From: Neurospora crassa OR74A
Taxonomy: Eukaryota; Ascomycota; Sordariomycetes; Sordariales; Sordariaceae
DNA: 64,000 nucleotides
Direction: 5' to 3'
Assembly: GCF_000182925.2 (NCBI RefSeq)
Contig: NC_026505.1
Location: forward strand, 2,852,001-2,916,000
Below are positions 18,683-29,082 of this stretch, one piece after another. The notes under the pieces are model-generated. The model was not told the origin of the DNA and searched no databases. It was given only the letters and a program-made list of their open reading frames with translations. Positions within the stretch are counted from its first letter, which is position 1; each line of letters starts with the position of its first letter. The position numbers were made by a program, and so were the translations under genes.

Positions 18683-21600
18683 CTTGGATTGAGAATATCT
18701 AGTTGCACAGTCAGTACTGACTGACCAACGTGATGCACATTGTGTGCAGAGCAGGCACACTAACCGACCTAGGAAATGGAATATGAGACTGGAATTATAG
18801 GTTGTTTGGATTGGGTATGGGAACCACCAGATCGAGATTGCCGCTTTTTTGGATTGGTATGCTCTGGTGTTGGATCTAAGGTCGGTTGGACCATTGACTG
18901 ATTAAACTCCAGAAAGTTGAAGTGACGATTATCTGAGGGTTGATTTTGGCTTTTATAGAGACCTGGAAAATAACAAGTTGGGCGAGGTGGTCCGCCCACG
19001 AGTGCAAATTTTGAAATGTATGAACGTAGTGAAGGGGCCGGGACGAGTGAAGGGAATCATTCGCCTGGCTTCTTGGACTTTCTGTCCATGGCCTGGTATC
19101 CACGGTGACGGTCTGTCATCGAAGCAACATCAGATGAAAGGCCAGGTATATCAGGGCAGAAAGCGTTCAAGTGAATGTAATTACGCGTTATGTCGAACTG
19201 CGCATTGATGAGGTTCGTTTCCCTTTGCAACAAGTTCGTGATTTTTTGGCAGGCAGGATAGGGCGCTTTATATCTCTCAGTGGTGGACAGCAGCAACATA
19301 TGTGACTACAATGGTAAGATCATGAGCGCAGACGAAACGGGTACTTACGAATACAGTCACAGGGATATTTTGACACATACTTTGAATGTGGTGGCAGACC
19401 TGGAGAGTGTTATCAAATGTTTGACATGTCTCGTCCTGTTACTACAGCCTATAGTAGTCATGCTCTTTTTTGAATAGATGTAACGGATTAAGATTGAGTA
19501 ATGCCGGAAGATTTTTATGGATGAGCCTCAGACGTCGTGATATCATCCATGCTGGCGTTTGGCGACTTAGGTTTGACTGGCAGTTTCCGGCTGGCGGGAT
19601 GCTTCAGTTACGAAACTTGTTTCCACGTTACCCCCATCGCTACTAAGTACAAGTTGTACCAAGCGAAGTGCGTTTCTCTGCAAACCGTCGCAAACGTAAT
19701 TCATGTAACTGAAATATTTGACACTTCATAGAGGAAGGAGCGCGGCTCATTCTGGATCACCCCGCTGGTGTCCCGCTCCTTCCTTCACTTGTCCTCATGA
19801 CTCCACCATGACACTCCTGCTCAAGCTTCCTACAAACACTCAGGGCGGTATCAAGTGAATTGACTGACCGCCTTTGCCGGCTGACAACGCTGGCGGAGCC
19901 GACAACTTGCAGTGACGATGGCCCGCGGGACTCTCTTCAGTAAAAGCTCCATGAAGTACACCAAATCGAATGACGGTCACTGCTTTTGAATTCCAAATTA
20001 CCACGGGCAAACGACGGACAGATCTGGTAGTCAACAAGAGACCTTATCCATAGAGAAGAAGAAGCGAGTAGATTTACAAACGTGTGTGTGTAATCATGTA
20101 GTAACTGGTTTGAGGAATACAGCGTGTGGTGATGAGGAAAACTACGAGGCAGACGTGTTGAAACAACTCAACACAAGATAAGATCATCTGGTGAATCTCC
20201 CATCTCGACTGCTTTTGATACGAAAATATCTGCGTAGGAGTTAATTGCCACGCTAAACCGGCCAGACGCCGCGCTTTTGTGTGAACACGACCATTGTAGG
20301 AACAACCCAACAGAGTCCTTGAAAATCAGAGTACCAGAAACAGGCCCCAAGAAGTCCTAAGCATCAGACTTGAAGATTCATACTGTTTAACTTCTTACAA
20401 GGTACATCTAAGAAGGTGTTCTCTCTTTCCATCCACCCCTGGGCAGACTGATTTGGTCGTGTTCACACGAGAAGTTGCACAGAATGATCCAAAACTGGTT
20501 AACCCCGCGGCACCTCCAAGTGTTGACTTTTGCTACTCACTGCCAACCCCGGATCCCAACGACAGAGTGTGGGGGATGTCGCTCTTGTAATGGAGAAAGC
20601 GAACTGCCCTGCCATTGCTGCCAAACTTTACAGTGGCTCAGGCACCAGAGGCAAGTATCGAGTGAGAAGCAGAATGCGGCAGTACGAACTCGGAGACCAG
20701 GTACCTCGCTTGGCTCAACCTGCCCTCAAAAAGAGGCATACGATCGAGCACAGATCGTACTGCGATCCTGTCTGTTGTAGAGGCAGTTGTCCATGGTAAC
20801 AACGTGAAAGGCGAAGAGTGAAGTGAGATTTTCGACCGTAACACGTTTGGCCACAAGCTTTCCCTGCTCAAATTGAGCTATCAAGTAACGGTCCACAACA
20901 TCAGCGATGTTCATCACTTATTTGGGGATTGAGGTAAGTTTGAACACCATTCCCATCTGTCAAGTATGTGATTTTGATCAGATCTGAAAGAGGTCATACC
21001 ATGTATCCAAGTCAGCAATCGTAGGAATAACCCGAACGCGGACAGTCCAGTACTGTTTGTTGTGGTTGGGAAAGACCGAAGTATTTGTGACTAGTCAAGA
21101 AACGTATCAGCCAATCTATTAGGAATTTCTCCAACCATGAACTGCTTCGAGGTTAGGATCAAAAGCATAATGACAACGCGTGGATGCGTAAAAATAGTAT
21201 AGCCAAGGTGTGATGGACAGACCTTGACGTGTTCGGTCTATTTAATGGCCATTCGTCAGGCTAGAGAATGGGTAGCTCTATAGCAAGAGACCTGAATAAT
21301 GAGTTCCTACATGTATTCACGGCCCCAGGTCTCCCTAAATCACCTGACTCCAGAGTGATGTGGCTGGGCTACTCGGACGGAAAAGGAGACCAATCGGGGC
21401 TGATTCTTGATTGTGGCAAGGATTCGTCATTCGAGGACACCACTTCGCTGCGAGTGGAGGCATTTTCGCGAATCACATCCCCTAAAGGCATCTCTGCATG
21501 GCATCCTTTTCCTGGCTTTCCAGGCTTTCCTGGTTCTGACCCGATCGCGCCCACTCTTCCCGCCCGTTACAGTCATGAACCGCGGGGTTCGGATGCTTTT

Positions 21601-21861
21601 TGACGTCACCCACGGTTTCAGGGAATCCTGTATCTCTCTAGACGTCATGGTCTGATGATGCCCCAGCGGAAAGGATGGTAATGATGGATGGTCTTGTGAT
21701 GATGTACTGAATCTCGACATTATATCAGAGACGAAGTCCCGGATGTCTGTTCTAGAATACTTTTGCTCCTGGATAGATCTGATCGTCGCATTCCAAGGCC
21801 ACGAAATTCTCCGAGACACACTATCTCTCAATAGCCGCTATCCACTCGAAGCTACTGCACC
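18683..21861. other. gene-poor 3.2-kb stretch
   Basis: I find no convincing gene. Open frames of 60-135 codons are scattered on both strands without domains or shared composition. The minus-strand frames at 20638-20917 look the most protein-like but overlap each other in two frames and cannot be called. The sequence just before 21862 is the leader of the Lys/Gly-rich gene. Confidence 0.45.
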
Positions 21862-23746
21862 ATGCCGACGGCAACAACGGTCAAGCAGCCGTCCGCTGCG
21901 GTCTGTAAGTCGAGGCCCCACTTTCCTCTTTTGGTGCACAGACTTACCCAAAGGGACCGAACCATCCAACAGCTTCCACCCCCAAAGTCAAGAAGACAAC
22001 AACGAAGACGGAAACAACGGATGGGCCCAAGCCAGTCAAAGAAGTGAAGCATCGCAGCTCTTCGACGAAGCCCAAGTCGACGCCCCTCGCCGAAACAACC
22101 GACAACGTGGTCAAGAAGAAGCCGAAACCAGCGCCCCTCGACGAGAATAAGATCGCGACGACCGACCATGCTGTCAAGAAGAAGCCGACGACTTCCACCT
22201 CGACCCCAGAGAAGAAGAAGGCACGTGTGCACAGCAGCAGCACCTACCCCCGCGAGGTAGTATCCTCGTCCAGCACCAAGAAACCCTCGACCAGCGGTCA
22301 CACCCACGCACACACCTCGACGACCAAGACATCGAGCCACAGACCGCATACGCATCTTGAGGAAAGCAGCAAGCACGAGAGCACCAGCTCGCACCGCCCC
22401 GGTCGCCGTCACCACGCCCATCACCATCACAACCCCGACGGCAGTTTGACTCGCCACGGCGCCCGCGCCACCAGCTCCTCGATCGCCAAACCTCTTGCGC
22501 CCGCCAAGGCCTTCTCCCCCGCCCTCGACGCCGAAGGCAACCCCAAGCCCAACCTCCGCCCGGCGACCATGACAGCGCACATCAAGCGCGCCGTACGCAA
22601 GTCGGAGGCGATGAACCCTTCGAAACCTACAAAGGTCGAGCCCGAAACTGCGCTCCCCAAGGTCCACGTCCCAACTCCACAGACGGCGCGCCAGAAGGCT
22701 ACTGCCGCTGCTGATGTTGAAGCGACTAAACGGGCTCAGAAGGTCGCTGCTGCGGCGCAGGAGGAGCAGGCTCAGTGGGACCAACAACAGCAACAACAAC
22801 AGCAGGAAACCCAGAAGCCCAAGAAGAAGGAAAAGAAGTATGCGCCTGAGGCGATGATTCCCACTTCGCGGTTTGTTGGAAATGTCGGTAAGACGGCTGG
22901 GGCGGCGCTGGATACTACGGGTCAGGTGGCTAAGGGGGTTACCGATACTGTTGGACGCACGGCCGAGGGCGCGCTTGGTGGTGGTGGCGTCGGCAAGACG
23001 GTTGGAGCGGCGGCTGGTGGTGTTGGTGATACCTTGGGTGCGGCGACGGGAGGGTTGGGAAAGACGGTGGAGGGGGCGACGGGTGGTTTGGCTAAAGGCG
23101 GCCCGTTGGGCGCCGTGGGAGGGCTGGGTGAAGGGTTGGGACAGACGGTGGGAGGTGTTGGGAAAGGATTGGTAAGTTTTTTTTCCCCTTTGACTCTGTG
23201 ATGTTGCTTTTATTGTCATTCTGTTTGGTTGTCCTAGTCTCCTTGGACTCCCTTAGTTTTCGGTCTTCCTTTATCTCTGCTTTTACTCCCCTTCCCCCCT
23301 TCTTTCCCTTCTACATCTGCAGCTTTATGTTTCGTTTCTTCAACGCTCCATCTGATCATGTGTGCGGATAATAGGGGCAAAAAGAGTCGAGAATCTGGCA
23401 ATGGTTAAAAAACACCCCGTCGTGACGGGGACCTAACCGATCACTTGCTGACTTGCCACCCCATGTTGCGCAACCACAGGGCGATACCGTTGGCGGAACA
23501 GTCGGCGGCCTCGGCGACACAGTTGGTGGACCACTTGGAGGAGTGGTCGGAGGACTTGGACGGGGTGTCGGTGGTGCCGTCACGGGTATTACTGGTGGCC
23601 TAGGTGACGGAGTCGGCAAGATTGGACAGGGCGACTTGCTTGGGGGGGTTGGTGATGTAGTTGGTGGTGTGACCAATGGTGTTGGAGGGTTGTTGGGCGG
23701 CGTTCTTGGCGGGTTGGGCGGCGGTGGTGGTGGTCAGCGTCGTTGA
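21862..23746 (+). CDS. Lys/His/Ser-rich protein with glycine-rich repeat C-terminus
   Basis: Three exons are proposed: 21862-21904, 21973-23171 and 23480-23746, giving 502 aa. Intron 1 (68 nt, GTAAGT..CAG, phase 1) joins PSAAV to a Lys/Thr-rich stretch. Intron 2 is unusually long (308 nt, GTAAGT..CAG, phase 0). The first half is basic and low-complexity (KKKPKPAP, HTHAHT, HHAHHHHNPDGS) with a Q8 run near 22782-22804. The C-terminal part is tandem Gly repeats of the type GGLGDTVGG / GGVGKTVGAA, which continue in the same register across intron 2 and so support it. No enzyme domain is present. Such repeats occur in fungal structural or stress-related, LEA-like hydrophilic proteins, but I cannot assign a function. 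Confidence 0.75.
23172..23479 (+). other. long 308-nt intron with an internal palindrome
   Basis: It lies between two exons of the Gly-repeat gene, far above the 45-85 nt of most introns here. It is pyrimidine-rich in its first half, has a CTGAC branch candidate about 30 nt before the acceptor, and contains CCCCGTC-GT-GACGGGG at about 23415-23430. Confidence 0.6.
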
Positions 23747-24204
23747 GGTTGGTACATGGTTGTTGTTTTGATGATGATGAGATAATCCTGACATTGGGTC
23801 TAAGTTAGGTAAGTTCAGAACTTATGATGAGTTGGTGCGTGTGAATTTGGAAGAGGAAGCAATGTTGTACATGTATGATGTTAAGATGCTGTATCAGCAC
23901 AGCGGGTAACACGGAATAACTCATGCTTTCTGACGATTTGGCAGAACATGTTGTAGAATGGAACTTGGAAGGTGGGAGAAAGTTGAGTGGTTCGACCCAT
24001 ATGTTCTTCAAGCAATGTTTCAAGCATTTCATTTGGGAAAACGGTGGCAGCTCCTGAGTTCATCATCAGCGGTGCAATCACCGCTTTTGTCACAATGATC
24101 GATGAAAGAAGGTTGGATTTATCGCGGTTGAGAAAAGAAAAAGTAACAACGACGAATGCAGTCATGTTGAGTGACATGAACATCAACAGGAAGAGAAAAA
24201 ATGG
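23747..24204. other. 3' region of the Gly-repeat gene up to tRNA-Gln
   Basis: No coding sequence is evident; overlapping frames at 23881-24267 run into the tRNA and are not genes. Confidence 0.45.
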
Positions 24205-24209
24205 AAAAA
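24205..24209 (-). terminator. RNA polymerase III terminator of tRNA-Gln
   Basis: A T5 run on the minus strand begins about five nt past the tRNA 3' end. A T6 run follows a few bases on as a back-up. Confidence 0.8.
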
Positions 24210-24213
24210 GATT

Positions 24214-24300
24214 AGGTCGTGCCCGGGTTCGAACCGGGGTTACTGGAAGAATTTGAATGTGCTTCAAAATCCAGAGTGATAACCACTACACTACACAACC
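24214..24300 (-). tRNA. tRNA-Gln (anticodon TTG) with 15-nt intron
   Basis: The mature part is 72 nt. Acceptor GGTTGTG pairs with CACGACC, the anticodon stem is CTGGA/TCCAG with loop TTTTGA plus T (anticodon TTG), T arm CCCGG/CCGGG with loop TTCGAAC, discriminator T. A 15-nt intron at 24263-24249 sits directly after position 37, the canonical place for nuclear tRNA introns. Confidence 0.94.
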
Positions 24301-25066
24301 CTGTAACTTTCGTTGAGGCAAAAGTTTGGTACGCTGTACTATAAGCCCATTCCGTGATATCTGTCTTCAGGAACCTGCCACGCCTGCATCGGAATTCTTC
24401 ATAGCGATAGATCTATCGTGGATACGATTCACAAGAACAAAGAATTGCCACTTAAACATCTACCTGTGTTTAAATACACGTGTCTGCCGGCGAATTACAT
24501 ATTAAGCTGGTGTAACTATTCACATCTTCGGCGTTGTCCGTTCCAGAACGAAGGAAATGGCCCGAGCACCACCACCTAAACGCATATGTCTGAGACAAAC
24601 ATGGCCACTCGTTCCCCTGCAAGACAGCAGCGACAAGCCCCGCCAAACTTTATTTCGACCTCCACCTCTTTGTATCGCGCCGAAAGCCAAAAAGCAACGA
24701 AGAAGCGATCGATCTATGTGTAACTGATACCGACTGCGATCGCTAGCCGACATCTGGATCTACGGAAAATGGCTTTGGCCACCTTGACAAAGCCGATCGC
24801 AACTGCAAATGTACTGCGTAGGCCAGCATGAGACATCATGACGCATTCCATTTGCTTACTGAGCACAGCTTGTTTTTCCTACTCCGTGATGGTATGTATA
24901 TATCAACAATTATGGACAAACCCGCAATGACTTGAAATTTCTCCCGCTATGCTTGCGCAGCTTTCCGACGCGAACGCCAAGCTGATATCAATCCCGACCG
25001 CACTTCTCGACACCTTCCATGCCACTTTGGAGCTCTTCAACGCGACCGCCATTGCTTCCAACCAAT
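24301..25066. other. intergenic with several short perfect palindromes
   Basis: The gap holds the upstream side of tRNA-Gln and the promoter of the FAD oxidoreductase. Perfect palindromes occur at 24405-24418 (14 bp), 24476-24483 (ACACGTGT, containing an E-box CACGTG) and 24736-24743 (GCGATCGC). No coding sequence is supported. Confidence 0.5.
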
Positions 25067-26898
25067 ATGGCAGGCGAGGAGCGGAAGAAGAAGGTGCTTA
25101 TCGTAGGCGCGGGTGCTGCCGGTAAGTGGAAATGCTCCTTGATACCGCCAGAAATTGCTCTGCTTTGGACACTGACATTAAGGAAATAGGCATGTCATGC
25201 GCCTACCACCTGTCCAACCATCCTGAGAAATTCGACGTCACTGTCATCGAAGCCGCCAACTACTGCGGCGGTCAAGCCTTCTCCATCCCCCTTGACAAGC
25301 AGAAGCACGGGGCATCATGGCTCAACCAGGGCGTTCAAGGTGGTTCTTACATCTTCCACCACACCATGACGATGTTCGCCCGTCAGGGGTACGCTGCCAA
25401 CCCTGTCAAGCTTCAAGTCTCCTTTGGTAAGGGTGATAGGTTCTGGACGAACGTATATCCCACCAAGCTCCTGGAACGACACCAAAGCGAAGTCAAGCGC
25501 TTTTACCGGATGCTATCCTTCCTCCGATGGTTCGAGCTGATCTTCGCGTTGCTACCCATCAAATACCTGATGAAGCTCTTCTGGTTCAGCTACGAGTTCG
25601 CGAACACGGTTGCTCTGCCCATGGTTGCCCTGTTTCTGGGCACTGGAAACTACACGCCTGACGTACCCACCATAATCCTCGAGCGACTGTGCACAAGTCC
25701 GACATATGGAATGTGGTATCCGGCTGATAAGGAGAGCATCGCCAGTAACATGCCACCCATGATTGTTTTCCCCAACTTTAGCAATTTTTACGAGGACTGG
25801 CACAAGGATCTGGTGAAGAGAGGGGTAAACATTCGATTGTCTACCGAGGTAACTCAGATACTGAGTCGCGACAAGAATGGAGTGGTGGTCAAGACTATCA
25901 AGCGGACCCCAATGCCGGACAACCATAACCCTACGAGCGCTTGGGCAACTGAGGATCCGGTCATGAACGCTGATGCCGACGCCGAAGAGACAACCGAACA
26001 CTATGACGAGATTGTAATCTGCTGCCTGTAAGTACTTTTTCCGCTTCCCAATTTGCGACAAAATCTAAACATCAACACCTTCAGCGCCGACACAGCCAAA
26101 CGCCTCCTTGGCCGAACCGCCTCCCTCCGCGAGCGCCAAGTCCTAGGCTCCGCCAAGTTTTCTGACGACATCACCATCACCCACCACGACTCCTCCTACA
26201 TGCGCAAGCACTATGAGAACTTCTTCAACCCATCCCAAGCCGTCAACTCCCTTTCCGGCGTCGACCACTCCTCTCGTGTCAAGTTCGCCCGCGACAACTT
26301 TCGCCCCATGTACTACATCAAGCCCTACGACGCCGACCTGACCAAGCTGGAGATGTGCTTCGACTGCACCAACTACCAGGCCCAGTTCCCGCCCGAGGTT
26401 GACTTTGACAACCACGTGTTCCAGACCATCTACCTCAACAAGCAGCGCGACGGACATCTCTGGACTGACGACGAGATCGACGAGTCAAAGATCATCCGCA
26501 AGGACTGGTGGCATCAGCTATGTCACTCCTGGACGCACTACGCTTTTGTGGTGCCCTGGATGTGGCTTCTCCAAGGAAGAAGGCACACGCGGTTTGCAAG
26601 CTCGTGGACGATGATCAATGCGCATGAGGTGGCAGTCATGAGCGGGATTGCGGCCGCGGTCGATTTGGGGGCGCAGTACCCAGAGGATCTGGAAAGGGAC
26701 GGATTTGCCCTGTTGAGCTTTAGGTTGTATTACCTGCTGATATATGGACGGTGGTATAGGAGGAAGGTGAAGAAGGAGGATAGGATGGGGGAGGGACATG
26801 AGTGGGCGTCGGGGCTATATGGGAGCGTTTACAAGGGGCCAGGTGTGATAGAGAAGGAAAGAGAGATGTGGAGGGAGGAGAGGGCCAAGGATGAATGA
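25067..26898 (+). CDS. FAD/NAD(P)-binding amine-oxidase-like oxidoreductase
   Basis: Three exons (25067-25121, 25190-26027, 26085-26898) give 568 aa. Introns of 68 and 57 nt have GTAAGT donors and CTGAC / CTAAAC branch sites. The first join completes the dinucleotide-binding Rossmann motif VLIVGAGAAG (Gly14-x-Gly16-x2-Gly19), with the acidic strand end VTVIEAANYCGGQ about 25 residues on. This is the N-terminal FAD fold of the predicted NAD/FAD-binding proteins related to flavin amine oxidases (COG2907 type). Residues about 140-180 are hydrophobic and may touch a membrane. The C-terminal half (WWHQLCHSW, MINAHEVAVMSGIAAA) completes the FAD-binding and substrate part. Substrate and pathway are unknown. 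It is followed within 50 nt by an ankyrin relic on the same strand. Confidence 0.88.
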
Positions 26899-26929
26899 TC
26901 ATCGTGAAACGTGATCCTTTGGAGCTACG

Positions 26930-27475
26930 AGCGGTGGCGTTGCTGGCTGGTACGACAACGTCTTGGCTACTCTCAGAGGTTGCATTCACATCTCAAACCC
27001 GAAGATCGGCAGCCACATTCGATCAGATGCTGCCCGAGTCTTTAGCGACGCTGTTAACTTCAATACCCTTTCTTCCAGGACTATGGCCTGAAGCTCAATT
27101 CTTCCTCTCCCTTCTACTTTTACAACCCCGCCGGAAAAGACAAGGTCATGGAGTACCTAGTTGGCGGCAACTGCTCAATGCCAGAACATCTATTACAGCT
27201 ACTGGTCGACCTAGGCGCTCGGCTTCATATCCGAAATGGAGAAGGCCACACCCCTCTTGTGCGCTGTCTATAGATGCGACAGCCCGCCACCGAAGCTTCG
27301 AAGACCAAAGCTACGAAAACCATCGCTCATCAGAAGGCTTGGAATCAGGGCGGGTTGTTTGGGACCATCAATCGTTCACCCGCAGACGATTCGTGCGCTC
27401 ATTGAGGCGTGCTATTGGGTGAACATCAGGATGGAAGAGAAGTACACGTGGGGGAAGGAGAAGGCTGACGCTTGA
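26930..27475 (+). pseudogene. broken ankyrin-repeat gene relic
   Basis: Ankyrin-like sequence is spread over different forward frames. One frame gives WYDNVLATLRG and ARVFSDAVNFNTLSSR up to about 27080. A second gives PEHLLQLLVDLGARLHIRNGEGHTPL at about 27180-27260, a clear ankyrin repeat. A third continues TPLLCAVYRCD and QTIRALIEACYWVNIR to a stop at 27475. At least two frame changes are needed, and the first frame reaches stops soon after. An intron could explain the first change (TTCCAG precedes the second segment) but not the second. It looks like the 3' part of a gene of the same class as the two F-box/ankyrin genes downstream. Confidence 0.6.
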
Positions 27476-29082
27476 TCGGATTCTGGAAATTCGGTCCCCT
27501 GGTGGAAGCCTCTTGAAGGATTCGAAATAATGGGACATTGTGGAAGGATCTTGTTCGGCACCTTCCGGTACAGCTCAGAGTTGGAGTTTGACGGAAGCAT
27601 CATCTGAGAAGACGGGCCGTCGGAAGTTAATGGAGAGTGATTATCTCAAAAAGTATCTGTTTAATCTCAAAGTATTTCAATACTTTCCTCTCAAGTTCCA
27701 GGTTCAGTTCCGTGTAACACCCAGTCACCTTATTTGGCCTTCCATGGGACTGTTTCCTTGCTCAAGTTGTAAACTTGATTGTGTAATATCCTTCTCTGCC
27801 GTGTTCATTGGAGCTGTGTATGACCCGCTGGGCAAGTCATGGAACTAAAACATCAAGCTTCGATACCTTCTCCCTTTCTCCTTTGTGAAAGAGCGACTGT
27901 TCGGCAGGCAGAACTGAAGAAGACTGAGGTTCCAGAATGGTAGTAGGCCAAGTGGGAGATGCTTCGCTCCTTTCTCTGGTGCCGCCCCGTCCGGTGCAAG
28001 AGCGACAGAGTATGCATATCCCGGCAAGTGCGTGCGAATGATGACGGCTTGATGGGAAGTGATGATTATGAGCATGTGCCCCTGGCGATCTCCGCAGACA
28101 CTCTGCTTTACCCGACACTGTAATTTCTTTTCCTGGCTGACTGATCACATGTAATCTGCTCAATTACATTGTGATCTTGATGTTTGTGAAAGATTCATAC
28201 TGCATTGCGTCCTCCACTGCTAGCTGGACTTTGTTCTGTTTTCAAGTTTGGCTCACATCAAACCTGCGGCGTGAACAAGTCACCCCGCTTAAGATGCACA
28301 TGAGCAACTTCAAGTATCACTCCTTTCCTTCTCCAACCGGAAAACTGCCAAACCAGGACTTCTTACTTACAGATTCTTGGAGACATGACTACGATGACGG
28401 CGAGGGCGTCCGAAGTCTCCAACACCCTCAAAAGATAGCAAATGATGCTATTCCCCATTGAATGGTTCTTGGCAAGCCTTACTTCTGCCTCAAGTTGTAG
28501 GTGTGCAGCTTCAATTCTACAACAGTTGAGAGATATCTTGATACAAACAGTACGGGTACAAGTAAAAAGCCCACAACTACCTCTGTTCGTCATTGAGGTT
28601 CTCCAGGTTTTATTTCCAAGACCCTACATGACCTAGTACGTCCAAGATCCCTAATTCACCTTAATTCCTCCAAGATTGAAGCCAAGTATCCCAGTGAAGG
28701 TAGCAGGCGAGCATGCAAGTGAAGTCAAAATTGCCGCCCCCCCGATTCCGCTGATTCTTACTTTGGAGTATAAAGTCTTCCGAATCCTGCGTTCTACATT
28801 TTCTTTCCCACTCTTCTCTTTCCACACTGCACCTCAACACAATTCTCAGCACCAACTGCAGCTATCTATCTGCCGCCATTTGTCTTTCGCAAACATCAAA
28901 ACCCTCGCCTCGTTGATATCCAAACCAAAATCACCCTCTTGACTTCATGGCTGTCGTAACATTAGCAGCAGGTATGTCCACCCTCTAAATACACTTCTTG
29001 ACAATCATTAACACACACATCGAGAGCCAGGCACTTTATATAATAGTCAAACATCAACCAATTCGACAACCCTTCTTTCAAC
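27476..29082. other. intergenic before the first F-box/ankyrin gene
   Basis: No further ankyrin sequence is recognisable. Near the right end a short upstream ORF (28947-28988) contains a GTATGT donor-like site at 28972, and TATATAAT occurs about 45 nt before the ATG at 29083; the leader may be spliced. The rest appears empty. Confidence 0.45.

Noticed and set aside
20638-20917. Two overlapping minus-strand frames that look protein-like
   Set aside because: They overlap in different frames, have no domain, no splice signals linking them and no recognised relative.
21852-23219. 455-codon minus-strand open frame rich in Arg and Leu
   Set aside because: It is the shadow of the Lys/Gly-rich gene; low complexity on one strand yields Arg/Leu/Ser-rich low complexity on the other.
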